Shown in pieces: positions 1-9,221 of a DNA stretch of 64,000 nucleotides. Every line of letters begins with the position of its first letter. Position 1 is the stretch's first letter. Origin of the DNA: Paracrocinitomix mangrovi (GTDB lineage Bacteria > Bacteroidota > Bacteroidia > Flavobacteriales_D > Crocinitomicaceae); the NCBI RefSeq assembly GCF_019740355.2, contig NZ_CP091819.1, positions 3,782,001-3,846,000 of the forward strand. Direction: 5' to 3'. The position numbers and the translations under genes were made by a program. The notes beneath the pieces were generated by a model. That model searched no databases and was not told the DNA's origin. It worked only from the letters and a program-made list of their open reading frames with translations.

Positions 1-32
1 TCTATCAATCGTACCAAAATGCAAGGAATTCC

Positions 33-40
33 TATCTTTG
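33..40 (+). promoter_or_regulatory. Possible -7 box (TATCTTTG) upstream of ffh
   Basis: TATCTTTG matches the Bacteroidota -7 consensus TAnnTTTG and lies about 60 nt before the ffh start. I do not see a convincing TTG/TTTG -33 box at the expected 17-19 nt upstream. The first 98 bases of the window show no supportable gene; frame 1 stays open to position 114 but has no recognisable protein character. Confidence 0.3.
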
Positions 41-98
41 CAAGTTCAGCAGCATTAAAGCTGTGGATAGTGAATCAACCTGATTTAAAGTTAATAAG

Positions 99-1445
99 AT
101 GTTTGAAAATTTAACGGAGAAATTTGATAGAGCCTTTAAAGTATTAAAAGGACACGGACAAATTACTGAAATCAACGTAGCAGAAACCTTAAAAGAGGTT
201 AGAAGAGCGTTGTTAGATGCGGATGTTAACTACAAAACAGCCAAAGATTTTACACAAACAGTAAAAGACAAGGCAATTGGTAGAAATGTATTGACATCAA
301 TATCTCCGGGACAATTATTAACTAAAATCTGCCACGAAGAATTGGTAGAATTGATGGGTGGTGAGCAAGAAGACATCAACTATCAAGGGAATCCGGGAGT
401 GATATTAATGTCCGGATTACAAGGGTCTGGTAAAACTACCATGTCCGGAAAGTTGGCCAACTATCTTAAAAATAAAAAAGGTAAAAAACCATTGTTAGTT
501 GCCTGTGACGTTTATCGTCCTGCTGCGATTGATCAATTACATGTTTTAGGGGAGCAATTAGGTGTTGAAGTTTATTCAAACAAAGAGGAAAAAAATCCTG
601 TAAAAATTGCTGAAGACGCTATTAAACATGCCAAATCAAATGGATTTAATGTAGTGATTGTCGATACAGCCGGTCGTTTAGCGGTTGATGAGGCAATGAT
701 GATTGAAATTGAAAATGTTAAAAAAGCTATTAATCCTACAGAGACATTGTTTGTTGTTGATTCAATGACAGGTCAGGATGCAGTGAATACGGCTAAAACA
801 TTTAATGATAGAATTGATTTTGATGGAGTAGTATTGACAAAATTAGATGGTGATACCAGAGGTGGTGCTGCCTTATCTATCAAAACAGTTGTCAATAAAC
901 CAATCAAATTTGTCGGAACCGGAGAAAAAATGGATGCACTTGATGTGTTTTATCCAAATCGTATGGCCGACAGGATTTTGGGAATGGGAGACGTTGTTTC
1001 CCTTGTTGAAAAAGCGCAAGAGCAATTTGACGAGAAAGAAGCCCAAAAACTTCAAAAGAAAATCGCCCAAAATAAGTTTGACTTCAATGACTTTTATGGT
1101 CAGCTGCAGCAAATCAAAAAAATGGGTAATGTAAAAGACCTAATGGGGATGATTCCTGGAATGGGTAAAGCCATGAAGAATGTTGATATAGATGATGATG
1201 CTTTCAAAGGAATTGAGGCTATAATTCAGTCAATGACACCTAAGGAAAAAGAGGAGCCTGAAATCATTAATGGTCAGAGAAAAAAGAGAATTGCAGCTGG
1301 TTCAGGAACTTCTGTTCAGGAGGTTAATAAATTATTGAAGCAATTCAACGAAACTAAAAAGGTGATGCACATGATGTCCAACAAAAAGAACATGGCTAAA
1401 ATGATGCGTCAAATGAAAGGCATGAACGGAATGCCGGGAATGTAG
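99..1445 (+). CDS. ffh: Signal recognition particle protein Ffh (SRP54)
   Basis: This is the GTPase subunit of the signal recognition particle. It binds signal sequences on ribosome-nascent chains together with 4.5S RNA and delivers them to FtsY at the inner membrane. The N-terminal helical bundle spans about residues 1-90. The NG GTPase domain follows, with the P-loop GLQGSGKTT near residue 105, DTAGR near 190 and TKLDGDTRGG near 250. The methionine-rich M domain occupies the last 150 residues and ends in MNGMPGM. The length of 448 residues is normal for the family. The ATG start gives the typical MFENL opening. The 4.5S RNA gene is not visible next to it. Confidence 0.97.
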   Translation: MFENLTEKFDRAFKVLKGHGQITEINVAETLKEVRRALLDADVNYKTAKDFTQTVKDKAIGRNVLTSISPGQLLTKICHEELVELMGGEQEDINYQGNPGVILMSGLQGSGKTTMSGKLANYLKNKKGKKPLLVACDVYRPAAIDQLHVLGEQLGVEVYSNKEEKNPVKIAEDAIKHAKSNGFNVVIVDTAGRLAVDEAMMIEIENVKKAINPTETLFVVDSMTGQDAVNTAKTFNDRIDFDGVVLTKLDGDTRGGAALSIKTVVNKPIKFVGTGEKMDALDVFYPNRMADRILGMGDVVSLVEKAQEQFDEKEAQKLQKKIAQNKFDFNDFYGQLQQIKKMGNVKDLMGMIPGMGKAMKNVDIDDDAFKGIEAIIQSMTPKEKEEPEIINGQRKKRIAAGSGTSVQEVNKLLKQFNETKKVMHMMSNKKNMAKMMRQMKGMNGMPGM

Positions 1446-1493
1446 TTTGATTCTGTAGAGAAAAGTTATTTTAGTAGTCCAAAATTATTACAA

Positions 1494-2381
1494 ATGAAAA
1501 CCTTTTACTTTTCTCTTTTTTCATTGAGTTTTTTACTAATTACTGCTTGTGGCGGGAATTCAGGTGAAACTGAAAACGCTAATCAATCTGATATTCACAA
1601 TGAAGTGGATCAAGCTGATACAGTAACTGTTGATTCAGTTGTTGTAGAATCAATGACATTTGATGAATATATAGCATATACAAGTGAATTAAAGAAAGAA
1701 CTATCAAGTTTAGATTCCATTTTTACAAAATTTGAGACTTTTCAAGTGCAATTTTCACAAGAAGAAAGAGATTCAGTTTACTTCATTTATGTTGATTTTA
1801 TGGAGAAGTTGGTAGGTAAATTCGGTGATATTGAGTGCTGGGATGGGGGAGAAGAAAAAGCAGATCCATATTTACCATACGGTTTTAATTTATTTGGAGG
1901 AGAGGGTTATTGCTGGTTACATGTCAATACCGTGGTTCCGGGTAATAAATTCAAACCTTATATCTCTGATGATGTTTACAAATTTGCAAAGCTGGGAGAA
2001 ATTACCGGTAAGCAATACTCTGCAGATGCAGGAATGAGCATCAGTTACGTAGAATGGGGAAATGTGCTAACAGATTTAGAAGATCGCATCAGAAATAATA
2101 AAGATTCAAAGTATTATAAAGACTTCATCAGTACGTACAAAAGCTTTTTAGTTTGGTATATGTACGGAATGGATAATACGCCTATAACAGATTGGGAGAA
2201 TCCCGGTTTAAATGAGGAAGTGAAAAATGCTTACGATAAAATGATCAATGATACTGAGCATAAAACCGGGGCAATAATTTCTAAGCATTTAGAGAAATTA
2301 GAAGAATCAAATTATGATTTAAGCTGGGACAAACGTTGGGAGTTGTCTGATGAAGAAGTTGAAAAATATCTAGGATTGTAA
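1494..2381 (+). CDS. Lipoprotein of unknown function, paralogue A of a tandem pair
   Basis: The protein is 295 residues and begins with a lipoprotein signal peptide whose lipobox (LITAC) puts the acylated cysteine at about residue 19. An acidic, Asp/Glu-rich linker follows. The rest is a soluble domain predicted to sit in the periplasm or at the outer membrane. It shares a run of short motifs in the same order with the next gene (LSSLDS, RDS, DLEDR.R.N, MYG..TP, HK.....H...LE), so the two are diverged tandem duplicates. Only 10 bp separate them, which suggests co-transcription. I do not recognise a named family and assign no function. Confidence 0.8.
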   Translation: MKTFYFSLFSLSFLLITACGGNSGETENANQSDIHNEVDQADTVTVDSVVVESMTFDEYIAYTSELKKELSSLDSIFTKFETFQVQFSQEERDSVYFIYVDFMEKLVGKFGDIECWDGGEEKADPYLPYGFNLFGGEGYCWLHVNTVVPGNKFKPYISDDVYKFAKLGEITGKQYSADAGMSISYVEWGNVLTDLEDRIRNNKDSKYYKDFISTYKSFLVWYMYGMDNTPITDWENPGLNEEVKNAYDKMINDTEHKTGAIISKHLEKLEESNYDLSWDKRWELSDEEVEKYLGL

Positions 2382-2391
2382 ACAAGATTTT

Positions 2392-3270
2392 ATGAGAAAA
2401 GGCTTAGCGGTTTTAGCATTTACTTCAGGGTTTATTTTTATTCAATGTCAATCTGAAAGCGGAGAAAAAAAAGTTTCAGATGTAATATTTGATAGCGAAG
2501 AACTTATTGAAGTTAATACTGATTTCAAAAATTTAGAGGACCTAGAGATATATGCTCGACAAGAAGCGCCTATAGAGTTGTCCAGTTTAGATACTCTTTA
2601 TTTCGGATATCAAAAATTGAAAGATTCTCTCGATCAAAGTCAAAGAGACTCTTCTTTTTGTTATTACCTTGATCTTATGGATCGCATTAAATCTGAGTTC
2701 AAGGTAAAAAAACAAGAAGAATTTGATAAAGTAAGTCCTGATTATGTGAAATATGGTTTTAAGGCTGTAAGCCAAACTAATGGAATTTCAGGTAAAACTT
2801 CATATTTTTTAATCCCAAATCGTCCCGAAGCTGCTTCAAAATTTAAAGGAGAATTAAGTAATGTAATTCAGGAGTATGCAGATTTAGGTTTATACAAGCA
2901 AAGTAGCTTTAATAATGGGTATTTGACACTTAGTTTTGACGAATTAGCAAATACAATTTTGGACATTGAAGACAGGATGAGAAGAAATGTTGAGTCTCCA
3001 TATTTTGACGAGTTTGTTTTAATGTACTGCGCGTATATGGATTTTCTTATGTATGGAGCAGGGAAAACTCCTTCAATTGCTGAAAATAATTCAGCATGGG
3101 CTGAAGGGGTAGAAGAAGCATACGTTAAAATTATTGGAGATGAAAATCATAAATCACGTAATATTATCATCATACATAAGAATACATTAGAGCAAAATGA
3201 CTTCAATTATGATTATTTTGATCGCTGGATAATAACCGAAGAGGATATTCATAATTTATTGGAGATTTAA
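2392..3270 (+). CDS. Lipoprotein of unknown function, paralogue B of a tandem pair
   Basis: The protein is 292 residues with a lipoprotein leader and lipobox FIQC at about residues 16-19. It is homologous to the preceding gene across its length: LSSLDT, RDS, ILDIEDRMRRN, MYGAGKTP and a C-terminal HK....I.H...LE pattern occur in the same order. The identity looks low, so the duplication is old. It is followed after one base by rnz, which may be translationally coupled to it. No catalytic motif is evident and the function is unknown. Confidence 0.8.
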   Translation: MRKGLAVLAFTSGFIFIQCQSESGEKKVSDVIFDSEELIEVNTDFKNLEDLEIYARQEAPIELSSLDTLYFGYQKLKDSLDQSQRDSSFCYYLDLMDRIKSEFKVKKQEEFDKVSPDYVKYGFKAVSQTNGISGKTSYFLIPNRPEAASKFKGELSNVIQEYADLGLYKQSSFNNGYLTLSFDELANTILDIEDRMRRNVESPYFDEFVLMYCAYMDFLMYGAGKTPSIAENNSAWAEGVEEAYVKIIGDENHKSRNIIIIHKNTLEQNDFNYDYFDRWIITEEDIHNLLEI

Positions 3271-3271
3271 T

Positions 3272-4180
3272 TTGCCTTTTAAACTAACCATTATCGGATC
3301 CGGTTCTGCTGTTCCAACAGTGAATAGGGGAGTGACTTCACAGTATGTCAACTTTAATGAACGCCATATTTTAATTGATTGTGGCGAAGGGACACAGCTT
3401 CAGTTGCGCAGATTTAAAGTGAAATTCCAAAGGTTGAAGATGATTTTAATCTCCCATCTACATGGAGATCATTATTTGGGGTTGGTTGGATTGTTGTCCT
3501 CAATGAGTTTGTTAGGAAGAACACAAAAATTGCTCATTATTTGTCCAAAAGAATTAGAGCAATTACTGAATGTGCAGTTTGAAATTGCCGGAATTAAACT
3601 CAATTTTGAATTGGAATTCAAACATCTTACTGCCAAAGATAAAACGGTCGTATTTGAAGATAATGTCATTGCCATATCTGCATTTCCTGTAAAACATAGA
3701 ATAGACTGCTGGGGATTCTATATGAACGAACAACAGAAGGAGAAAAATGTTGATCCAAGAGCCATTAAAGAACATGGCTTAACGATAGAAGAAATCTTGC
3801 AAGCTAAAAAAGGAGAAGACATTGTTCGTGAAGCAGCTTATTACAGAAATGAAGACATCACCTTACCACCTGAACCTCCAATTTCATACGCTTATAGTGC
3901 AGATACAATGTACTTTGATAAAATGGCTGAGTATGTAAAAGATGCAAGCATTCTTTATCATGAAGCAACTTTTACAGAAAAACAAATAGACAGAGCCAAA
4001 GCAACAATGCATTCAACAGCCAAACAAGCTGCTACAGTTGCAAAAAATGCCAATGTAGGTAAGTTAATTTTGGGTCATTTTTCTGCCAGATTTAGAGGTA
4101 CAGATGAAGTGTTAGCAGAAGCCAAAACGGTTTTTGATAAGGTTGTATGTGTTGAAGATGGGGATGAATTTATTCTGTAA
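3272..4180 (+). CDS. rnz: Ribonuclease Z (tRNA 3' processing endonuclease)
   Basis: This is a metallo-beta-lactamase-fold endonuclease that trims tRNA 3' trailers. The zinc motif SHLHGDH lies at residues 61-67. A conserved early GSGSAVPT segment, ILIDCGEG near residue 33 and a late ILGHFSARF segment are all typical of bacterial RNase Z. The length of 302 residues matches the long-form bacterial enzymes. The only start that keeps the conserved N-terminus is TTG at 3272, one base after the stop of the upstream lipoprotein gene, so coupled translation is likely. Confidence 0.93.
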   Translation: MPFKLTIIGSGSAVPTVNRGVTSQYVNFNERHILIDCGEGTQLQLRRFKVKFQRLKMILISHLHGDHYLGLVGLLSSMSLLGRTQKLLIICPKELEQLLNVQFEIAGIKLNFELEFKHLTAKDKTVVFEDNVIAISAFPVKHRIDCWGFYMNEQQKEKNVDPRAIKEHGLTIEEILQAKKGEDIVREAAYYRNEDITLPPEPPISYAYSADTMYFDKMAEYVKDASILYHEATFTEKQIDRAKATMHSTAKQAATVAKNANVGKLILGHFSARFRGTDEVLAEAKTVFDKVVCVEDGDEFIL

Positions 4181-4293
4181 GCATAATATTTTTTAGACAT
4201 AACTCCTTGTTTTTCATTTCCTTTTTTTGTAACTTATACTTTGAACCTCCTGCAAGGGTTGAAACCGATTTAAACCGGTAAAACATATGAGAG

Positions 4294-4752
4294 ATGGAAA
4301 CGAAAAGAACATACCCTATCGCAATGGCGATCATGTTCATCCTTTTGTTGGCCTCATGCACTAAGACCCAGACTCGCACCAACAAATTCATGAAACAAGG
4401 TCGCTGGCAACTGACAGCATTATCCATTGGAACAAATGACATAACACTATTACCTAGCTGGGATATAGGTGAATCTAACGACTCAAAAGCTTTTTCTCCT
4501 GCTGTTTGGAACCATTATGATGGTTCAAAAAGCAATTTTTCATGGAGATTTAACTACAACGGTGGTACTTTTACTTTTCAGGCAAATGAGCAGCCAACCG
4601 GAGATAATCCTCCAAAAGCAAATATTCAATGTAATAACTTGGCCGGAACCTATCAGGTGATTACTGAGAAAAAGAATTTATTTGAATTTGAAAGTACAGA
4701 AACCGTGGGATACCCTGGAGTATCAGTTTACATTAGGATGGAACCTCAATAA
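4294..4752 (+). CDS. Small lipoprotein of unknown function
   Basis: The 152-residue product has a lipoprotein signal (hydrophobic stretch then LLASC, lipid cysteine near residue 22). The remainder looks like one small beta-rich domain, with segments such as GRWQLTALSIG and a C-terminal VYIRMEPQ. This resembles the many single-domain lipoproteins of this phylum that carry a lipocalin-like fold, but that is only an impression. Its 3' end overlaps the convergent helicase gene by 20 bp, so both stop codons lie inside the other gene. The function is unknown. Confidence 0.7.
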   Translation: METKRTYPIAMAIMFILLLASCTKTQTRTNKFMKQGRWQLTALSIGTNDITLLPSWDIGESNDSKAFSPAVWNHYDGSKSNFSWRFNYNGGTFTFQANEQPTGDNPPKANIQCNNLAGTYQVITEKKNLFEFESTETVGYPGVSVYIRMEPQ

Positions 4753-7700
4753 CTGATCCGTCTTCAGTATAAAATATCTCACCACTTACTTTTTTGCCTG
4801 AGATGGCTTTCAGTAATTTAATGTAAGTGGATACCTGTTCTTTGTGGGTTTCAAAATCCGGCTCTCCGGTTTTAAACTCTATAATGAGCAGTGCGTTGTC
4901 TTCAAGAATTATCTTGTCTGGTATGTGTTTGTTGCCTAGCTCATCAATAATTACCTTTTCATTGATGCTCTTTGGAGCTTGAAAATATTCTATAAAACGT
5001 TGGTGTTTGAATAGTCTATTTAAATCTCCTCTTATTTCATCTAAATGCTCCGTATCAATTTTTCTCTTAATAAGGTTGCGTTCCAAGATACTCTCCAATT
5101 CATCCAAGCTATTGAGCTCTGAAAGTACCAGATGCAGTTGTGTTCCATAAAGCCTTCTTTTGTCCATGTCATGGATATCCCATTGGTCGCCATGTTTTGT
5201 GCTCATAGGTGGCTTATGCATTTTTTGATCACAAAATCTCAAGTCAAAAGCATGTGAAGTATCTTCATCTTTTGAGACTTTGTTTTCAAAAATTCCCAAA
5301 AAGTATTTCTTGTCTTTTTCAGTAAAACCAAGTGTTTGATTTGAATTGATAAATGCCTCAAACCAATGTTTTGCCAGTGAAACTTGCTTCTTTGTACTAC
5401 CCGAAACAAAAAGTGCTACTTCTGGTCGGGTGAGTGCCACATAAACAATGTTCAACACATCCATCACCATTTTGGTTTCTTCAATTTCCATGTCAGCGGC
5501 ATGGATAGTCTTTTTTAAATCACTTTTTGGTAAAAGAGGATATGCCGGAAGCACTTCTCCATCTGTCAACCAAATTTCACTTGCTTTTCCTTTGTAGTTC
5601 CAATCAAAAAATGGACAAATTACAATTGGAAATTGCAGTCCTTTTGCCGCGTGAATAGTCATTACCTGAACGGCTTCAGCACCTTCGGGACTTTGTACTG
5701 CTTCGTTTCGTCCCTTATCATCAAACCATTCAACAAAACCAATTATGTTGTTACCATGTCCTTTTTCATACTGATGAATTTGCTCAAGGAAATGTAGTAG
5801 GTAGTTATTATCGTTGATGTCAAACCCTAATACCTCTATCAGGTGCTCACAGTATTCATAAAAACTGTGGAATTGTTCGTATGGAACAATCTCTTTACCT
5901 TGATTTTTTAGCCAGATAAAGATGTTGAATTGCTCTTTCTTCTCAAATAACTCTTCTTGTATATCAAATAACTGATGATATTGCTCCAAACACTTTTTTC
6001 CGTGATTTGAGTTTCCCGGATTTGCTGCTGCAGCAATCAAATTTGAAAGAAATCTGACATGCAAATCTTTGCTCACATGGAGGCTTTCTGCACTGATGAT
6101 TTTTATCCCCAAATCAGTTAGATGCTGCGCAATTTTGGTTCCGTCTGATTTTGTTCTCACCAAAACACAGATGTCTTTTAAACCAAAGTTTTTAGCCAAA
6201 CTTTGCCTAATTACGGAGGTTACATAGTCCAACTGAATTTGATCATCTTTGTCCTCAATCAGATTAAATTCAACATAACCTTGATGTTTTTTGATGGGAT
6301 TTTGCCTGTGTTCTTTATAAATATCATGAATGTAATCTCCGTAAAGCGGTCCCAAATAATCAAAAAATGCATTGTTGAAGTCTACAATTTCAGGCGCAGA
6401 TCTGTAGTTGTCTTTAAGGATTAATAATTTGCCTTCATTTTTAAAAGTGCTTTGGGCCTCTTTTAAAGACATGATATTTTCTGGGTTGTAGATGTTGTTA
6501 GGCAACTGAACAAATTGATCTACTTCACCATTTCTCCATCTGTAAATGGCTTGCTTACCGTCTCCAACTATCAGATTAAATTTCTTTTCAGAAAGTGAGT
6601 TGTGAAGTAAAGGAACAAGATTGATCCATTGTAGATGTGATGTGTCTTGGAATTCATCCAATAAAAAATGATCGTATCTAACCCCTAATCTCTCATAAAT
6701 AAAGGGAACAGGTTCATCAGCAATGATTCCTGCTATTTTTTTGTAAAAATCAGAAATCAATAAAATGTTTTCTTCTTCTTTTAAATCATCTGTAATAGCT
6801 AACAGATGTTTCATCAGGGAGAGATTATTGATGTTCTTGAGCAATTCTTTTTGAAGAAGATAGTCTCCCAGCTTTTCCTCAATCATTTGTACTGCCTGAT
6901 CAAAATACTTCTTTAAAAGAGGTGTGATTTCATCTACAGTTGCTGTATTGTAGCTTTTTGCATTGGCCCATGAATCTTCATTGCAATATTTATATATGGT
7001 ATCTGAAGGAGCCTTAAATTCTTTGTTTTTAAGTTTTTTAAAGAAAGAAGTCACCCCTCTACTAGCTCCTTTAAAATCAGTTTCATCAAGATTTTTGGCG
7101 TGAATCAAATCAAGTGCTTCTGTCCCAATTCTTACCAAAGTATTTTCAAACTTTGCACGGTCTTCAATCAGTTTATTTTTAATCTTAATAAAGTCATCTC
7201 CGTTTAAGTCACTTAGTGCTCTAATGGCTTTTAGTGAATCTTCCTTGTAAAGTTGCCTTGAAAAATCAACCAAATCACTTTTAAAGTTCCATCCTTTGTC
7301 ATCACTCAATAAATTGTCCGCATAAGCAATCATCAACTTAGTCACTTCATCATCTCTTCCAATTTGATCAAAAAGTAGGTCGGCAACATTGCTTCTAATA
7401 GTGTCTAAATCTAGTTCAACATTAAAGTCTAATGACAAGCCCAGTTCACGTGCAAAGGTTCTGATTACTTTATGGGTAAACTTGTCAATAGTCATCACAG
7501 AAAACAAGCTGTAATTGTGCAAAATTTGATTCAAGCACCTTTCAGCATTAGACATCAATTTGTCTTCTGACAATTCAAAAGTTTCCGCAAAAGACTTTAA
7601 TTCTGCCCAGTCATCCTGGCTTTTATTTTGAGGAGATTTAGCTAATTGAATCAGTTTTTGAAGTACTCTTTGCTTCATTTCATTGGCAGCCTTGTTGGTA

Positions 7701-7837
7701 AAGGTCATTGCCAAAATCCGCCTGAATTTAGATGGATCTTCAGTGGTGAGAATAATTCTCAGATACTCTCTTACAAGCGTATAAGTTTTACCACTTCCCG
7801 CAGAAGCATTGTATATTTTAAGTGCTGATTCGATAAT
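4733..7837 (-). CDS. UvrD-type helicase with C-terminal PD-(D/E)XK nuclease (AddA/RecB-like), no canonical start
   Basis: This is a superfamily 1A helicase-nuclease of the AddA/RecB type, expected to process double-strand ends for recombination. Motifs in order are Walker A (ASAGSGKT), TFTNKAANEM (Ia), LLDEFQDTSHLQW (II), VGDGKQAIYRWRNG (III), DNYRSAPEIV (IV), MTIHAAKGLQFP (V) and YVALTRPE (VI). A C-terminal nuclease motif PDKIILED...IIEFKTG is followed by a QVSTYIKLL-type helix. The first ATG in frame (7714) lies after Walker A and would delete it. The frame is open back to 7864 without ATG, GTG or TTG. I place the start at the ATT at 7837, about where homologues begin; this is inference, and other rare codons or a sequence error are possible. 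No AddB-like partner is adjacent. Confidence 0.85.
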   Translation of the reverse strand: MIESALKIYNASAGSGKTYTLVREYLRIILTTEDPSKFRRILAMTFTNKAANEMKQRVLQKLIQLAKSPQNKSQDDWAELKSFAETFELSEDKLMSNAERCLNQILHNYSLFSVMTIDKFTHKVIRTFARELGLSLDFNVELDLDTIRSNVADLLFDQIGRDDEVTKLMIAYADNLLSDDKGWNFKSDLVDFSRQLYKEDSLKAIRALSDLNGDDFIKIKNKLIEDRAKFENTLVRIGTEALDLIHAKNLDETDFKGASRGVTSFFKKLKNKEFKAPSDTIYKYCNEDSWANAKSYNTATVDEITPLLKKYFDQAVQMIEEKLGDYLLQKELLKNINNLSLMKHLLAITDDLKEEENILLISDFYKKIAGIIADEPVPFIYERLGVRYDHFLLDEFQDTSHLQWINLVPLLHNSLSEKKFNLIVGDGKQAIYRWRNGEVDQFVQLPNNIYNPENIMSLKEAQSTFKNEGKLLILKDNYRSAPEIVDFNNAFFDYLGPLYGDYIHDIYKEHRQNPIKKHQGYVEFNLIEDKDDQIQLDYVTSVIRQSLAKNFGLKDICVLVRTKSDGTKIAQHLTDLGIKIISAESLHVSKDLHVRFLSNLIAAAANPGNSNHGKKCLEQYHQLFDIQEELFEKKEQFNIFIWLKNQGKEIVPYEQFHSFYEYCEHLIEVLGFDINDNNYLLHFLEQIHQYEKGHGNNIIGFVEWFDDKGRNEAVQSPEGAEAVQVMTIHAAKGLQFPIVICPFFDWNYKGKASEIWLTDGEVLPAYPLLPKSDLKKTIHAADMEIEETKMVMDVLNIVYVALTRPEVALFVSGSTKKQVSLAKHWFEAFINSNQTLGFTEKDKKYFLGIFENKVSKDEDTSHAFDLRFCDQKMHKPPMSTKHGDQWDIHDMDKRRLYGTQLHLVLSELNSLDELESILERNLIKRKIDTEHLDEIRGDLNRLFKHQRFIEYFQAPKSINEKVIIDELGNKHIPDKIILEDNALLIIEFKTGEPDFETHKEQVSTYIKLLKAISGKKVSGEIFYTEDGSVIEVPS

Positions 7838-7839
7838 TG

Positions 7840-8331
7840 TTAAAGTGATAGATCTCCGTGTCCGTTATAATAACAACCGCTCATATCTTTAGCAACATAG
7901 TAAAGTCTTAAATTTCCTTCAACACCAGTAAAATGCTGTAAGATTGTCAAACTAAATGACCATGTTTGATCAAACGTTGCAGTATAAAGAATGTTGAGTT
8001 TTTCATCTACTAACTTCACTGTAATATTCTGTAAATTAAAGTTGTTGAAGTTAAAGTTGTATACTCCATTCCAACTAGGATTTGGGTAAGCTACAATACC
8101 AAATTCGGAACCACAATCAAAATCATAAGAATCAAAGTCAGAGAACAACTTTTTCTCTTTCCTTGTCCACTCTTCTCTACTTTTCCAATCGGTATCATCA
8201 ATATTGCCTATAGTTGTTCCAAAAGAATCGGTTTCGGTAATGTCAGTAAACTTTGTTTTGCTTTTTTTACATGAGCTCAACTGCATTGCAGTTAATACGA
8301 TCAATACAAGTGTAAATGGTCTTTTTAACAT
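7840..8331 (-). CDS. Lipoprotein of unknown function upstream of the helicase
   Basis: The 163-residue product has a lipoprotein signal with lipobox LSSC at about residues 18-21, followed by a Lys/Thr/Asp-rich linker. The C-terminal half contains a segment (AYPNPSWNGVYNFNFN) that resembles the PNP-type opening of type IX sorting domains. The rest, including NITVKLVDE, also fits a small beta-sandwich of that kind, but the length and ending do not prove it. The stop codon overlaps the open frame of the downstream helicase, so the two are probably coupled. The function is unknown. Confidence 0.7.
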   Translation of the reverse strand: MLKRPFTLVLIVLTAMQLSSCKKSKTKFTDITETDSFGTTIGNIDDTDWKSREEWTRKEKKLFSDFDSYDFDCGSEFGIVAYPNPSWNGVYNFNFNNFNLQNITVKLVDEKLNILYTATFDQTWSFSLTILQHFTGVEGNLRLYYVAKDMSGCYYNGHGDLSL

Positions 8332-8411
8332 AACATTGGCTTTTTATCAAATTTATCAGAAAATGCTAGTATTGGGCAAATAGATTTGAATAAATATGTA
8401 CTTTGGTTGAA

Positions 8412-9221
8412 ATGATGAGAATTACCCTAATATTTTTCATTTTTCTTTCGCATTTATCAAGTGCGCAAGTTTATCCTCAAATAGGAGCAAGGTCTAATGG
8501 ATTAGGAGGCGCAAGTCTGACACTAGATGATGTTTGGTCTGTGTACAATAATCCCGGAGCCTTTGGTTATTTGGATAAGTCAGGAATAGGAGCGTCTTAC
8601 GAGAATAGATTTTTGCTTGCACAACTTTCAACACAGTCAATGGTGTTTGGATACCACACTGAAAAAGCAGGTAATTTCGGAATCCACTTTCAGCATTATG
8701 GTTTTGATATGTACCGAGAAATGCAAGGGGGATTGTCTTACGGAATGAAGTTTTTTGACAATTTTTCAGCAGGTGTTTCACTCAATTTTCACCGTATAGC
8801 TTTGGGGGATATTTATGGATCTAAAAATTCATTTTCAGCTGGTTTAGGTTTGATGTATGATCTCAATGAACAGTTTAGGTTTGGAATGCGCGTGTTGAAC
8901 TTGAATAGAGCAAGATTGGCAGTAGATTATGATGAAAGACTTCCAACCACTTTCAGTTTGGGAGCTAGATATGCATTTAGTAAAAAGGCTTTTTGGACGT
9001 TGGATGTAGAAAAAGATTTGATTCACAAGTTAAACGTCAGATCAGGAATTGAAATTCAGGCACACGATATTTTTGCAGTTAGAATAGGGATGAATACCTA
9101 TCCGTTTCAAGCATCTGTTGGCTTTGGATTAAAGTTTAAATCGCTTTACATTGACATGGCAACTAATTGGCATACTCAATTAGGAATCAGTCCGGCCGGT
9201 TCATTACATTTTTGCTTTTAG
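8412..9221 (+). CDS. PorV/PorQ-like outer membrane beta-barrel protein
   Basis: The product has a signal peptide (hydrophobic leader ending near LSSAQ). Next comes the opening typical of PorV/PorQ/FadL-like Bacteroidota barrels: GARSNGLGGASLTLDDVWSV, then an NNPGAFGYL segment. Alternating beta strands continue to the C-terminus, which ends in phenylalanine as barrels usually do. I chose the ATG at 8412; an upstream in-frame TTG at 8403 adds three residues without benefit. A TAGATTTG -7-like box lies at 8381-8388. The next gene starts immediately after its stop, so they form an operon. The role may be as a T9SS accessory barrel or in uptake; which is not decidable here. Confidence 0.75.
   Translation: MMRITLIFFIFLSHLSSAQVYPQIGARSNGLGGASLTLDDVWSVYNNPGAFGYLDKSGIGASYENRFLLAQLSTQSMVFGYHTEKAGNFGIHFQHYGFDMYREMQGGLSYGMKFFDNFSAGVSLNFHRIALGDIYGSKNSFSAGLGLMYDLNEQFRFGMRVLNLNRARLAVDYDERLPTTFSLGARYAFSKKAFWTLDVEKDLIHKLNVRSGIEIQAHDIFAVRIGMNTYPFQASVGFGLKFKSLYIDMATNWHTQLGISPAGSLHFCF

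Noticed and set aside
1-98. Open frame at the left edge as the end of an upstream gene
   Set aside because: The frame has no protein character I recognise and contains a -7-like box; it is more likely the ffh leader.
4170-4442. Minus-strand frame of 90 codons over the small lipoprotein gene start
   Set aside because: It lies opposite a lipoprotein with a clear signal peptide and has no family features or promoter of its own.
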